DNA from: Hyposmocoma kahamanoa
Taxonomy: Eukaryota; Arthropoda; Insecta; Lepidoptera; Cosmopterigidae
Assembly: GCF_003589595.1 (NCBI RefSeq)
Contig: NW_020653711.1
Span: forward strand, 3,654,506-3,718,505
DNA length: 64,000 nucleotides
Direction: 5' to 3'
This document shows, piece after piece, positions 1 through 40,603 of this stretch. Position 1 is the stretch's first letter; the number at the start of each line of letters is the position of its first letter. A program made the position numbers and the translations under genes. Under the pieces are notes generated by a model that was not told where the DNA came from, made no database searches, and saw nothing but the letters and a program-made list of their open reading frames with translations.

Positions 1-114
1 TAACTTTATTATTAATTTAATTTTGACCCACCATGACATCATTTAGAATAAATACAACATGTCTGGTGACATTTCCTATAAAAACTGTGAATATTCGTTT
101 GCTTTTTATACTAG

Positions 115-28414
<28,300 letters not shown>

Positions 28415-28499
28415 CACAGGTTTAGATATAGGTCCCGTAGACCTAGAAACCGGACTTTTAGCTTTGGGAACTTTTCTATGATGCGTATACAGACCCCGG

Positions 28500-28620
28500 A
28501 TAGTACTGATTCTAGTGATTGAATTCTGTTCCTCTGGTATTCCTAGTGCATGGACTTCCCTAGTTTGAGACCAGGTATTTGGTGTGATTGTCTAGCACGT
28601 TACCACGTTACTATTTTTAT
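28500..28620 (+). repeat. SINE tail fragment in the Br140 3' flank
   Basis: 'ggacttccctagtttgagac' and 'ggtgtgattgtctagcac' match the SINE-like head of the composite repeat (2700-2760). Similar reverse fragments are at 23735-23790 and 54358-54420. Confidence 0.6.
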
Positions 28621-28760
28621 TAGTCTGTTTGATATAACACAATGAACACCATCGAAGTCGTAAGAGGTGACCAGGGTAGCCAGGCTCTTTGGGGACACCT
28701 GGCCTACCGATCAGACCAGAAAAATCAATGTCTACTAGATGATTAAAATATTAACTACAG

Positions 28761-28933
28761 ATAGGAATGAAACTATTTTTCCGGATTTAAATCGCGTATA
28801 TTTGTTTTTTCAAACAAACCGACGTTTCGGGCCCTTTACAGGTCCAAAGGTTGAAAAAACAAATATACGCGATTTAAATCCGGAAAAATAGTTTCATTCC
28901 TATGTGTAACAATCGCGAAAACCTAAGAACTCG
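28761..28933. mobile_element. 173-bp insertion holding a perfect 53-bp inverted repeat, 13-bp target duplication
   Basis: Arms 28761-28813 and 28851-28903 are perfect complements (starting 'ataggaatgaaactattttt'). The 37-bp loop contains 'gacgtttcgggccctttaca'. ATATTAACTACAG at 28748-28760 is repeated exactly at 28934-28946, marking the insertion. On the minus strand the loop reads CTGTAAAGGGCCCGAAACGTC, close to the CTGATGA...GAAAC core of the hammerhead ribozymes carried by Penelope-like elements. A related 3' tail ('caatcgagaaaacctaacaa') is at 38970. Confidence 0.72.
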
Positions 28934-28946
28934 ATATTAACTACAG

Positions 28947-30404
28947 TTTAAGGGAATATTACATCTGGTGACTAAAAACATTAAATATATACAAAAATAT
29001 GAACTAAAAACATTAAATATATACAAAAATATGTTAACCAAAATTGTGTTAAACAGGGTGACCCCAAAAGGACTGTAGGAATGATGTTACCAGTCAACAC
29101 GAGTTAATTTTACTATGCAGACTCATTGAAAAGGGAAATTAGTAATTTTTTTTTTACATGAAAGTAGCATCCAAAATAAAATAATTATATACTTCAGTAT
29201 CTTTAAAAGTAATGTTGTAGAAAAAAATGTTATGTTGGTTATATCACTATTGCGCTGATAGCCTCAATTGTCTGATTCATAGTAAATGCTTGTATCTAGT
29301 GAATTCGAAAATGTTCCATACATTATACTTTTAATGTCGCAAACCTCTAGGGGTCACTCTGTATATTATACAAACATTAGTAACCAGTATATGTATGTAT
29401 GTAGAAACTATCTTTACGGCTGAGAAAGCAGTATGTAATAAGTAATAATGTGTATTATTCAAAATAAAGATTATATTGTAGTCATGTCAAATTGGTAGCT
29501 CAACATATTGAAATAAATAATAATTATATTATAGCATTGTAATTGTATGAAATGTGTATAATCACCGTTTTGACGGATATTTGTACTAAAAATCTATGAT
29601 TATACTATAACTATGAATTTAATGGTTATGTCACTTCACAATATTTTTGCTTTTGTTGCACCGCAACACGCTAACCTCGAATGTGGTGGCTGAAAATCAG
29701 GCTCCGCTTTTGGGCAAATTTCGCACTGAGTCCTGACCCATTTGGCTTGCTGCGGCACACAAGCTGTTGATAATAAGTTAATGTTTTGTTTTTTTATGTA
29801 TTTTTATTTAATTTCTTGTTCTGTTTGTTTTTATTCCCACCTTTAATTTTAATTTCTGTGTGTTGTTCTTTTAATCTATATAGTTGTATGTGTGTGATGC
29901 AAAAAATGAACGTTTTATCTGTCTATCATAATAGTATAATAATATACACTCTTAGACATATTTAGAGGAACACGAAATAATAAAAGGTACAATTTAATTA
30001 ATACAATTATTTAGTTTAGAAAGTTATGTGTCATATACCAGAACGTATAATTTGAAAAAAGAATTACTTCAATCGTCTTTTGATTTCCATTAAAAATTCT
30101 GGTATATGTGACCTGTGGTTCATAATTCAACCTGTTTTTAGCATTCCTTTAGAGACAGACTTTAGTGGTTAAACTTTGTAGCAATATTGTAAATCACTCG
30201 ACAAAAATGGTCCCATGTTATTTAGCGGCACATTTCTAAAGTACATACATTAATAAATGGTTACATTAATGTAAACATTGGTTAATGTTACTTACATTAA
30301 CCAAATTATGAATAAACGATTTTTAATATGAACGTGTGTAGCTAGCGCCTGTGCAGTATTGCTATTAACTATAGTAACTGACGGTTCATTTGAGCTTTTT
30401 TCTT
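28947..30404. other. Br140 3' flank, mostly unassigned AT-rich sequence
   Basis: Contains possible Br140 poly(A) signals (AATAAA near 29463 and 29513), a TIR fragment at 29170-29270, a tandem 'tacaaaaatatg' pair at 28990-29035 and a short inverted pair 'catataccagaa'/'ttctggtatatg' (30033-30108). No coding exon recognised. Confidence 0.55.
29170..29270. mobile_element. TIR element fragment, same family
   Basis: Only the right end is clear: 'aaaagtaatgttgtagaaaa' to 'gcgctgatagcctcaatt'. Lies in the Br140 3' flank. Confidence 0.55.
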
Positions 30405-30665
30405 TTTAACCGACTTCAAAAAAAGGAGGACGTTCTCAATTCGACTGTATGTTTTTTTATATATGTATTTTACGAGATAACTCCGTAACTTTGTTCGTCC
30501 GTAATTTTGTGAACTGATTTTGATGATCCTTTTTTTGTTGGGTAGACCTCACCTCACGTCAGCAGTGGTCCCATTTAAATTTAAAAAAAATATATATTTT
30601 ACCGCTAAGAGTGGCAAACTAGGGGATGAATGACTTTTGAGGTCGGTTTTTTAGTACTCTGTACT
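30405..30665 (+). repeat. Dispersed family A repeat
   Basis: 'accgacttcaaaaaaaggag' head and 'ggcaaactaggggatgaatg' tail, in the Br140-NDUFA7 interval. No family B copy nearby. Confidence 0.8.
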
Positions 30666-32019
30666 GAGATTATTATTGCTAATACTACAAAAAAATTTCG
30701 CAGTTTCGTATAATTTTGACGCTGATTATATTACACATTATGGCATTGTGGCGGATACTTCGAACAAGTAACAAAAAATGGCTGAATGGACCCTGTGTGA
30801 ACATAAATGTGACCAAAATTCTTGTTTTTTCAAAATGTTTGTCTCAGTAAAATCAACTTACAAGTGGTTAGAATATTAAATGAAATTATAATAGGGTATT
30901 GTGTGTATAAAGTATATAGAATATACACCTGACAGGCATTGAATTAGTTGTGCATTTAATAACAGGTTAATCTAGATTTTTTTAACGCTATATCAAGGAA
31001 TTAGGGTACAATTTAGGTGTGGCCCATAGTACATAGAACTTTGAAGTCAGTATTTTCATATATTGTGTCTGTATCGTCATAGAAATATATGATATTATAT
31101 GAAATTAGGCATTTTGGGGCTTTCGATTACTGCAGTGGCTTATAAGGATTATAATTATGTTAAATGAATTTGAATCTTATTAGCTGTTAAGGGTTTTTTT
31201 ATTTCGTAAGATCATTGAATTGTTGATGCTTTCATGTTTCGCTGCTTTACCATTTTGTCTCAGTAAACCGAAATATAAAGAACAAAGTAATATTTTATTT
31301 TTTAGTGTATTCCAACATCGCTGTAACGCCATGGTGCATACTGTGTATGTGTGTGTAATTATTCTGTATAAATAAATAAACAAACCGCCACTTCGACTCT
31401 GTCAGATACATGTACTCAGTCTGTTGAAGTGCGGCGCGTACAAGTAAGGATAATCGATATCCACAACCAAAATCCGAATGCTTGCTGACAAGTCGGGTTC
31501 TACCTTTTTAAAGTGTTTAAACTTAAAAATTCCCAAAATAATTTTTATGCTTATAACACTACAACTACTTGCACTACCTACCATTTCAGGGTATAAAAGT
31601 ATTCTAGTCCAGTATTTATTCTATATATTTAATATTGTTGTTGTATGTATAGATACAAATATTTAGTGTTGTAGCTATATGTATGTACAAAATTTCAAGT
31701 GTATATTCAGTTTAATTTAGAGAGCGTTTATATGCTTTGTGCACTGTTAACGGTCCTTCACAAATTTGTGACCCTAATAATTTTAAAAATAAAATCGCTG
31801 TTTAGCGATAAGGCCGCCGATTGCGTCATTTTTTCAGTTTCTTTTGTGTGCAACAAAGGCTATTCTAATCTAGTCAGCATTTAAACTATATAAACAAGGA
31901 AAAAGGTATAACAATAAGCAATCTACTAATACATTATTTAAACATGATTTTTATTTAACTTAAAACAATTAACATCACTTACACTTCATTCTAGAATTTG
32001 GTCTAAATCTATTATTTGT

Positions 32020-32092
32020 TTATTCATAGTGTTTGTCCCAGTGGTATATTTTGCCTGGAGTGCGAGGTACATTGGCTAGTTTCTTTGGTTCC
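32020..32092 (-). CDS. NDUFA7: NDUFA7 exon 4
   Basis: Acceptor TTTTTTTACAG, phase 2 in, stop TAA at 32020-32022. It encodes EPKKLANVPRTPGKIYHWDK and HYE. The TPGKxYxWD end is shared with the fly protein. Confidence 0.88.
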
Positions 32093-34988
32093 CTGTAAAA
32101 AAAAAGATATAATTTTCTGATGCAATTTCTTGAGCATCTGAGTTACAAAATTACTCCTTTGATTGTAGAAACTTATATTTACTTTATGCGATTCATTAGC
32201 AATGTTAGTGCTAAGAACAGCTGGCCAGGTATTCTAAACGCCGCCGAGCAAGACCCATTATTTACCAAATTTTAATGGAGAGCTGTGCTTTACCAATTAA
32301 TATTATTTCTGTATTTTGCCATTTCCAAGACATTTAATCAATATAGTTTATGACAGTGGCAAATAATGAGCCTTAGCAATTCTAGTTGTATTTATTAGCA
32401 TGTAATATTGTGGGTTGATACGGTATGGTATGGTGTGGCTGGCTGGAGTCCACAACTCGATAATTTTGAGGAGCAACCTCGGCAAACCAAGGTAATTTGG
32501 CCAAGCTGGAGCATTGTAGTACTGTAGATACGACGGATCCACCAACGGGTGAAGGATCCCCTTGTGCTTGCCAAGAGTGAGGATAATCTTTTGAAATACA
32601 CACTGGTAATTCAATACTCTGTTGCTCTAAGTTTGTCTGACGATTAAATACATCTTCCATTTGTACAATGGTTTTTCTTAACTCGTCTTTAGACGCGAAC
32701 AATCTGCTGGCAAGCACCCACTGATAGTTGGGAGCTAAAGATTTCAGGAAATGCTTTATGAATTTCCCATCATCTTCAATCTTTGCCTTCGTTGCCAAAC
32801 TATCGAGATTGTAAAAATATTCTACAAGCGGCTCATTAGGCCTCTGTCGCCTATAGTAAAATTCTTGAGCATAATCGACCTGCGACGGGAACTGCTCCTT
32901 CAATTTTTGAGCGATGATATCATATGTGGCATATGCAGAAAAATGGGTCTTATACCACTGCAACGCTGGCCCTTCCAGATACGTCGCAATCACGTATCTT
33001 TTTTGCCCATCTGACCAGTTGTTTATCGCACTAATCGCTTCAAATTGGGCCAGAAACTCTTCCACATCATTTAGGCCCGAAAATTTCTGTGCCGGTGTAT
33101 GATTCATTGTATAGCTCTAATTTATATTTTTTTTTTACCTTACTGGTAACTACTACGAAGTGCACAAGCACACAACAACGATTTTCTAATAAAAAGTAAA
33201 AATATATAGTACGACCTTATGTACGTTTTCTTGATGTTGTGTCGTAACAAGACATGAAAATATTCTACACCGGACTTTTCTTCATCGGAATCCTTATCCA
33301 CGGTTCAAGCCGGCGCAATCCACCATTTGAAATAAGGGGGTAGCTCAGATTACGTGGCGAGAGGCATTTCTATAAATTCAAACTGTAATAATCTTCAACT
33401 TTATATTTTATTTTACTTTTCACACAATTTTGGCGTAGGGGTTACGAAACAATAATCTTAATGTTAATGTCAAGATCTTCTATTTTCTTAACATTCTTTT
33501 TCAAAGCATTCTAATTATGAATCTCACTCAGCCAGTGATTCTACTCATAGAGTACAGCCTAGTCTACAGTACTGCGTTCCAGTTTCGAAGTCAACTTAAG
33601 TCTCGGGGTGACGGGCGCAGTGGCAGTGCCCCTCAAATATTTGCGATTTAAAGCTCTGAGTGGCACAGCAACTGTTATGGACAGGCGAGTAGCATACCAT
33701 CAGGCGCTTGCCTTATTCATCCCATCACTTGATATTATAAAAGAAAAGTAGGATGTGCGCTAATATGTTGAGAGTTAATTTCTACATAACTCTTAGATGG
33801 CAGTACATACCCTTTGTCAGAGCTAGCTTCAAGCAATTGCTGAGTGACATCAAGTGGTGGAGTTACTTCTCGACGAGCATCTCGTGTATAATAATAGTTG
33901 TGAGAATGTCTGAAATCAAGTGCCATTTTTAAATCGATTTCAAACAACCGTTATAACTTTCTTTTGGCTCCAGCATTTTAAAACTATAAACATTTACTTT
34001 AAGATGGTTGACAGCATATCAAGTTATATACTTAAATTGTCTCCAGTGCAATGGATCAAGATCCGTCAATGTGTAGCTTGATATCCTGCCATCTGTACAC
34101 AGGATGTGCAAACTATATATTTATTGATAGGTAGGTATACAAATTACAGTTCAAATAGTCACATTCACCAAAATGTTTTAAACAAACCAATTTCTAAGGT
34201 AGAAAAGAATGAGTCGGAAACTCTAGGGTTTGCTCTTTGTAAATAAATATTTGTACACACTCATAATTTACAACATTTATTTGAAAAATCACTGATCCAG
34301 ACAACCTGCAAGAGCTAAACAGGTCACAACTATGGCTTTTTGACATCCAAGTACTCAGAAGCTATAGGATAACGGGTTTTAAACCCCATAAATGGCAAAT
34401 TCCAGTTGATTCTAAATGCATATACATTGCACTAAAAAGGAATTGTGAAAGACGACTGTCAAGAACAAGTCAGTTTTTTTTTATTCCTCGTATTAATGTT
34501 ATGTTTAGTCTTTTTAACATTAGATTTTCATAACTGTGCTGTGACGCCAAAGTAAGAATGTTAATTTTAGTTATTTAGTGTCAACTTTGCTGGGACAGCA
34601 ATAAATTAGCTATATTCCAAAGACTAACTAACTTTGTTTTATTTGTTTTTAATGTGAAATTTAAGGATGTTAGCAATTACTATCGGCATTACCAATTAAT
34701 TTGGTATCAAAACATCGAACGAGAAAATTTGTAAGTTTGTCTCTAAAAAAACTTACTTATGTGAAACTCCATCAGGAATTTGCGGCGGAGGTTGGGTCCT
34801 GGCTGACACAAGGGGCTCAAAACGCAGAGCAAGCGTATGTTTCCTCTAAAAATAAAACAAATTTATATAAAAACATTCTAGGTTACATAACAATAAACAC
34901 AATGTAAAATACCTACACCAAGAAGGAAATTCCTTATGGCCTGCATTATTGGCGATATATCGCGCAACGCAACCTTGGCTTTGCTCAT
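32020..34988 (-). CDS. NDUFA7: NADH dehydrogenase 1 alpha subcomplex subunit 7 (ND-B14.5A)
   Basis: Accessory subunit of respiratory complex I at the inner mitochondrial membrane. Four exons (34917-34988, 34757-34845, 33811-33909, 32020-32092) join in phase to 110 codons; human NDUFA7 has 113 residues. The protein starts MSKAKVALRDISPIMQAIRN, then has the family signature RTQPPPQIPDGVSHK and NYYYTRDARREVTPP, and ends TPGKIYHWDKHYE. The ATG at 34988 is the first in frame with a plausible context (AACGAAAATGA). A poly(A) signal AATAAA lies on the minus strand at 31950-31955. The last intron (32093-33810) carries a same-strand gag-derived ORF and a family B repeat. Exon 3 could also read through its donor to a stop, but GTATGT gives the conserved C-terminus. 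The gene is easily missed because its exons are all under 100 nt. Confidence 0.93.
32382..33107 (-). mobile_element. gag-derived ORF of 241 codons, fused to a LINE tail
   Basis: Uninterrupted from ATG at 33107 to a stop at 32382. Residues ~8-180 are a retrotransposon gag capsid region (FSGLNDVEEFLAQFEAI, YLEGPALQWYKTHF, RRQRPNEPLVEYFYNL, IKHFLKSLAPNYQW). From about residue 195 the sequence becomes VLQCSSLAKLPWFAEVAPQN, which matches the LINE end at 7322-7560 (ILLQCSSVANYRVIHFGVP). No zinc knuckle, protease, reverse transcriptase or LTR was seen. It lies in the last NDUFA7 intron on the gene's strand. Likely a degraded Ty3/gypsy-type gag; a captured gag gene is an alternative. Confidence 0.7.
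33565..33737 (+). repeat. Family B repeat, 5'-truncated
   Basis: In the last NDUFA7 intron, antisense to the gene; retains 'ggtgacgggcgcagtggcag' to the A-rich tail. Confidence 0.72.
33811..33909 (-). CDS. NDUFA7: NDUFA7 exon 3
   Basis: Acceptor TTGATTTCAG, donor GTATGT; phase 2 in and out. It encodes NYYYTRDARREVTPPLDVTQ, as in other insect NDUFA7 proteins. Confidence 0.93.
34757..34845 (-). CDS. NDUFA7: NDUFA7 exon 2
   Basis: Acceptor TTATTTTTAG, donor GTAAGT; phase 0 in, 2 out. It encodes RKHTLALRFEPLVSARTQPP and PQIPDGVSH, the most conserved stretch of the protein. Confidence 0.94.
34917..34988 (-). CDS. NDUFA7: NDUFA7 exon 1
   Basis: 24 codons from ATG, donor GTAGGT, phase 0 out. It encodes MSKAKVALRDISPIMQAIRN followed by FLLG, matching the family's N-terminal helix (x-Q-x-x-R-N-x-x-x-G). 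Confidence 0.92.
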
Positions 34989-36670
34989 TTTCGTTAAATT
35001 TTTCACTTTTTGCGATGAAAATAAATACAACCTCTGCAAAAACAACTGATTTTGACGTATTAATGACAGCCACAGATAAAAAATCAAAAATTTTTTTTTT
35101 TTTATATGTACTTACTGAGCATTGGCTATAAAGCCTTCACCTTAGTTAAAATGATTGCAAAAAATGAAGAAGTTCAGATGATTCCATAAAATAGTGATGT
35201 CCTTAAAGTGTTTTATTTTTTATACAATACTAACTGTTGTGCCAAGTAAAATAAGGGAGTTACTTGGAATCAATCGGGGGGGACTATAATTGTAAGTCAA
35301 TGGGGGGGGACATAAAAATGTGGCTTATGTGCTTTCGGCTTCGTTCAGCTTAAAGCGTATCGACGCGATCGTAGTGATATTTATTATATGACAAAATTAG
35401 CAGGAAGAGAATTTATAGCTGACCTGTATCGAGCTGCGTCGTAAGAGTCGACGTCAACGACACAACTCCTTTTTCGCTCTTACTACACGGACGTAGTTTT
35501 AATTAATGTGGTGACCTAAAGAGAATCATGATCACTGGAATTTCGTGTTAAGTTTAGGGTGATTAAATTACAATTGAATTACTCAGTCTGCACGTTCATA
35601 TGCGCAATGAAATGAATATAATATTGTGGTGTGTTTCAGACTCTTACATGCCTTTGTCTTTCTCCAGCTCATTTAGGAATCATAGTTCCATGACTATTTA
35701 TTCACGCTGGACGCTGTTCATTTGAGGTGACTTTGACAAAAAAAAAACCTTATCCACTTGAAATCGTGTTGTTGCAAGCGTTACTAAAACTATAAAGACA
35801 TGGAAAAATAAAAAAAATCAACTTCATTCATTCATATTTATTGCTTTCAGATTACTGAAATCTCAAACTTACTTCAAACTTTCAAAATAAGCAATATTTT
35901 GTACTAAATGTACCACACGGGACTGTACACTCTATTCACATCATTTAAGTTACACAAAGGGCGTTTCTCAAAAATGTACATAAAGGTCTTTTTACACATT
36001 ATGGGTTAACTCCGGAAATATGCGTCTATCCAAGAAAAAGGTATCTCGTGATGGTAATTGTAAACGCAACAACAAGGCCTTTCAAAAGCGACCATAAGGT
36101 CGTACGCAGATTAACACATCCATATCATAAAATATCATATAATAAATAAAATTATGACAAACTTCAATAAAATACGAGGGCATCACATCACGCAATTAAG
36201 TTTTATTCGCCTAATATCTGTTTCTGAGAAGTACCCTTAAAATAAACAAGTATTTGAAAATAAACGTAACAAATAAACAATCCCAGGCTTTTTACATTCA
36301 AGCCTTAAATAAATAAATCACATAATTTACTTAAATTAATATACACGTTTTGGGCCGGCTAAAGAATGACGGGAGACGCATATTACAATAGAAAGTATAG
36401 CAACATACACAAAGTAAAATGGGGGACCCCCGTGATTCTGAATTCGGCAATGCAACCTTAAATTTAGGATAACCAACAGCAAATTAAATCTGCTATCGAA
36501 ATAAAATTGAGTTAAATTGAACTAAACAGATGTTCTAAGCAAAAATGATATTTTGGAATGTTAAAGAAAACATTTAAAATAAAGCACTATACGTTTTTCG
36601 TAAATTATATACATTTTCTAAAATCACATTTTTGTTAAGAATTTTTAGTCAAATATTTAGAATTACCTTA

Positions 36671-36840
36671 GGGTGCGTACAGATCTGGTGAATGAAAGAC
36701 TCGCGAGCATTACGTAGTGCGATCTGTTTGCGTGCCGCTTGCGCGCCATCTATGCTCGCTTGTATCATGTGAGATGTGATTAGTATTACAGAGCACTTAA
36801 CTGTACACGTGTAGCGCAATTACCAGATTTGTACGGACCC
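36671..36840. mobile_element. PIF/Harbinger-like MITE with TTA target duplication
   Basis: 170 bp; ends GGGTGCGTACAGATCTGGT and the complement GGGTCCGTACAAATCTGGT, flanked by TTA at 36668-36670 and 36841-36843. Confidence 0.75.
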
Positions 36841-39589
36841 TTACGGTGTAACAAAAATGGCCGTACATTAGAAAATAATCGTACTGATGATGTTTTAATT
36901 TCCGATATAAAAACTGCTTGCACTTTTACCCGACTGCGCGACAGACAGCAAAATCGGGTATGGTTTTTTTTTTGCTAATGTTAGTTGTCAATCAGGAATA
37001 CGATCACCAGTTCAAATATGTCAGAACCTATTTGTTACACTTTGTATATGTAGATGTTTTGTAACAAAACTTGCCTATATTTTTTTCCAAGATTTTTGAG
37101 TAGTAGGCACCCTCTTTTAATGACAATATTATAAATAGTATTGTACCCACTCAGACAAGAAAAACAATGAACATTTACATTCGTATTTAGATATGGTTCT
37201 CTGTTAACTTGTCAAGCCTTAAGGAATGGAAACATTGCAAAAAAACACTTAAGTTTCATATAAAAACCTTACTAATACTGGACTTCATTTACCTATTTAC
37301 AAAATGTTCGCCTATAACGAGATACAAAATGTCTTTAATTCATAAGATCTATATTTCGGATCTTAGGGTTTAGGCCGTCTATTAATTGACTGGGTACAAC
37401 AACTGACGAGCTCTCCATAGATGGGTTCGTGTGTCAAATCAAAGCAATAACCAAGAAATACAAAACAAAATACAAGATCCTGCACGAAACAGCGTGTCAG
37501 CGTGACTCAACTTTAAGTGGCCATCGTCTAACAACAAACAACAATGTATATAAGAGCTCCCAAGTGATACGTAACCCCGTTCAACTAAAAGACAGCTTTT
37601 AGTCTACGCCATACTACATTTATTGCTACGTTAGTAAAAATATTTTTTATTTTTTGTATAAGTAATTTAACTCCCACGGACAATGGCATTTATGGTTACA
37701 ACTTTATATAATCACTTAAAAACATTATTAGCTACGATAACTTGTGCTATGAGAAAATACTAACTGTCTTTGCTATAAAATAACGAAATTTTCATGCGTT
37801 TGTGTTATGACCTTGTCTATGGAAGTTCTATGTCTATGGAAATTCACTAAAACATTAAGAAAAAATAGTGTGTACTGTAAACAAAAAAAAAACAACACTG
37901 TACACTAATTAAAATCTATTTTACAAAATAGGAAACAATAAATTGTAAATCTTTAGGAATATCGCTACAATGCTGAATAGACTCTACTGAATCTACTTAA
38001 TAACACTGTCCTGTCACAACGCAGTATGTGAAGCATTTTAGTTTTTATTTTCAAAAAGATGATGTAGAATTTTTAACTTTTATGCCTCGCAATGAGAATG
38101 CCTTTTGCGTATCTGTGCGTTATGTTTATGTGGGTAATAAAAATGGTTTTTATTCCATAATATTGTACAACAGATGAACCTGTGACGCGTGTCGTTTCAT
38201 ACAGCGAAAGTATGACTGACAATGCTAACTTTAAAAAGATTTACAATGTATCAATCCATAGGAACAGCACCAAATAAAAACAAATTTGTAGAATCACAAA
38301 TAATTTTTGGCCAATAAAGTAACTACTTTAAAATTCTTTAAAAAATCAAACATTCCGACTTGTGCTACTAATTGTTATTAACTATTTACTAATTAAAATC
38401 GAGCACACGATAATAGCTACATTAAATTTATATATTACGGATTTGGCTTTACTCGGGTCTTTTGATAGATATGGAATTTACTTTATTTCTACGATTTTCA
38501 CAAAACTTTCGTAACAATACATCTATTTCAGCTTCAGTATATAAGTTAAAAAGAGGCAGCAGCAGCGACGGATTCAATGAGTATGTAGATTTTTGGGCAT
38601 TTTTACTATACATATATACACTTTGGCATGTTACCCCATTTCATAAAAGAAAATTTGGACCAGAAATGGCCATTTAACTACAATGTCACGAACATTGTAT
38701 AATGTTATTACTTGTAATTTTTTTTGTCCTTCTGGACAAGCTAAGGCGTATAATTAGACATACTGCCAGATTAGATTTTATTTTTTTAATTTTTAATTCT
38801 AGCGGACTTGTCTTTACGGTGGCCATTTTGAAACTCCTCTATAATGTTAAAATAAACAAATTTCAGCCTGACCCCAGTCCATATTACTGCTTACTGTGCA
38901 GCTACATTTTATTTTAAATATTCATCAAGTCTCTGAGTATAGGACTCGTAAAAAGCCCGAAACAAAAGTGTAGCAATCGAGAAAACCTAACAACTCAATA
39001 ACGTAGTAGTTACGATAATTAATTTATGTACACAATTGACAATTAAGATTTGTATTATCAACAATTTACAAAAAATAAGAATTGACACGAGTCCAGCCGG
39101 ACTGAAGTCTTTTTGTATTTTGAATTCTTCTTTTCGATTTTAGTATTAATAATTATAGAATTATGTGTTTAAAAACATTTTTTCCTAATTCAGTAAGACA
39201 TCATCAGATATTTTATGAGCGGTTTACTGTTCTCCGTATGTCGTGATGTAATTTCAGAGTCGGCCATTTTATTTATTTTTTTAACGCGTCACACCCTTTA
39301 TCTCCATTGCAAGTCTACAAAATAAAATTCGAGTACTTGGACATTTTATGAGCAGGTTACTGGTCTCACGATGTAATCCCACCTTCACAATGCCGTTATC
39401 ATCGGTACTGTTCTTTAACAGCTAAGCTCTTGTCGGTAGAGCAATCACCAACCATCTCTGTTCAGCACCTTAACTTTGAGTAAATAAATAACCAAGCTAG
39501 GTTAGTTCTTCTCCTGCCTCTTTGCTCCGTTTTTACCTTCGACAATGCTACAAAAGTTGTGGTAAAAGTTACTTAACTTTAACTGAGCA

Positions 39590-39790
39590 GAAATGGAGAG
39601 CTAAGCAAGTTTTACGTATTTTCAAAACGAACTTTGGCTAAATTTAAATAAGAGCTTCTTGACTTTCGACTTTACTTCGTAATTTCTTGCTTAAATTTAA
39701 GCTAAGTACGTTTTGTAAATACGAAAATCATGCTTAGACACGGCATTTTTGCTTAGTCGAAGTCAAGTTCGTTTTCTAAATCTCCGCCTA
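39590..39790. mobile_element. Fragment related to the 27.35-kb TIR element
   Basis: Shares 'tacttcgtaatttcttgctt', 'cgttttgtaaatacgaaaa' and 'gaagtcaagttc' with 27655-27790 in the same order, without the outer ends. Confidence 0.5.
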
Positions 39791-40603
39791 AAAATGTGTT
39801 GTGTAGGTTTTGTTACTTCATCTTAAATCTTCACAAACGCTTTTATTAATGATTACATAAAATTGCAACTATTTTTTATTAATAACTTTTACTTCCATTG
39901 TGGGTAACGCTTATTATTTAATATTTAAAAAATATTTTAGAAACAGCCTAAGCCTAAACCAATCATTTCAATTCATTGTAAAGATTCTTATTAAAAAAAA
40001 AACAAAAATTTAAAAGAACGAAGTTTTAAAAATGAAGTCACATTTACGTCGTAATGTTAAAAGTAAAAATGCCCTTCTACGTGTTTTTTATTATAGTAAT
40101 AAAGTTGTTCCTCAGCTGCATAAATCTAAAGCCCGGGTTTCTTATTTTAAATATTTTTTGTAATACTTATTTGACAATGATTATTATTATTGACGACCTA
40201 GCCCGCGAAATGCAATTTGGGGTAAAATTTACCAGACTTTTTGTACCCGCGCCGTTATAGTTAGAAATTTAATTCTTTCGCGTATCAAAGATGTCATTTC
40301 ACTGTGTGTAATAGTACACTGTTTGGCTAACCTTTAGCTCAAAGTGAAACATTCAAAAGTGAGCATAATTCCCGTTCCGTATACTTTAAAATACGAAATA
40401 TATGAAATGGGCAGCGCGGTAACGGTGCGCCATTTTTGTTTTTCTTTTCTTTTTCTTATATTTGCTTTTTAATAATTCAAACCCACTTTGGAATGTTCTA
40501 TAAGTTGCGGTTTAACCTAGCAGTGGCGTAGCGGTATAACTGACGACCTAGGACAAACGGGTCTATATGTTGCACTATAATAGGGAAATTGAGCACCCCT
40601 ACA

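Larger units (their letters stand above)
35000..40600. other. Gene-poor interval upstream of NDUFA7
   Basis: Contains the NDUFA7 promoter side, two G-runs at 35274-35310, the MITE at 36671-36840 and the fragment at 39590-39790. From 35.8 to 39.0 kb there are unusually few recognisable repeats and long AT-rich unique sequence. A minus-strand AATAAA at about 35838 would fit the end of a long 3' UTR coming from the right, but no coding region could be tied to it. Confidence 0.4.

Noticed and set aside
33811..33947. NDUFA7 exon 3 extended upstream to an in-frame Met
   Set aside because: The upstream part has no family similarity and the acceptor TTGATTTCAG joins exon 2 in phase.
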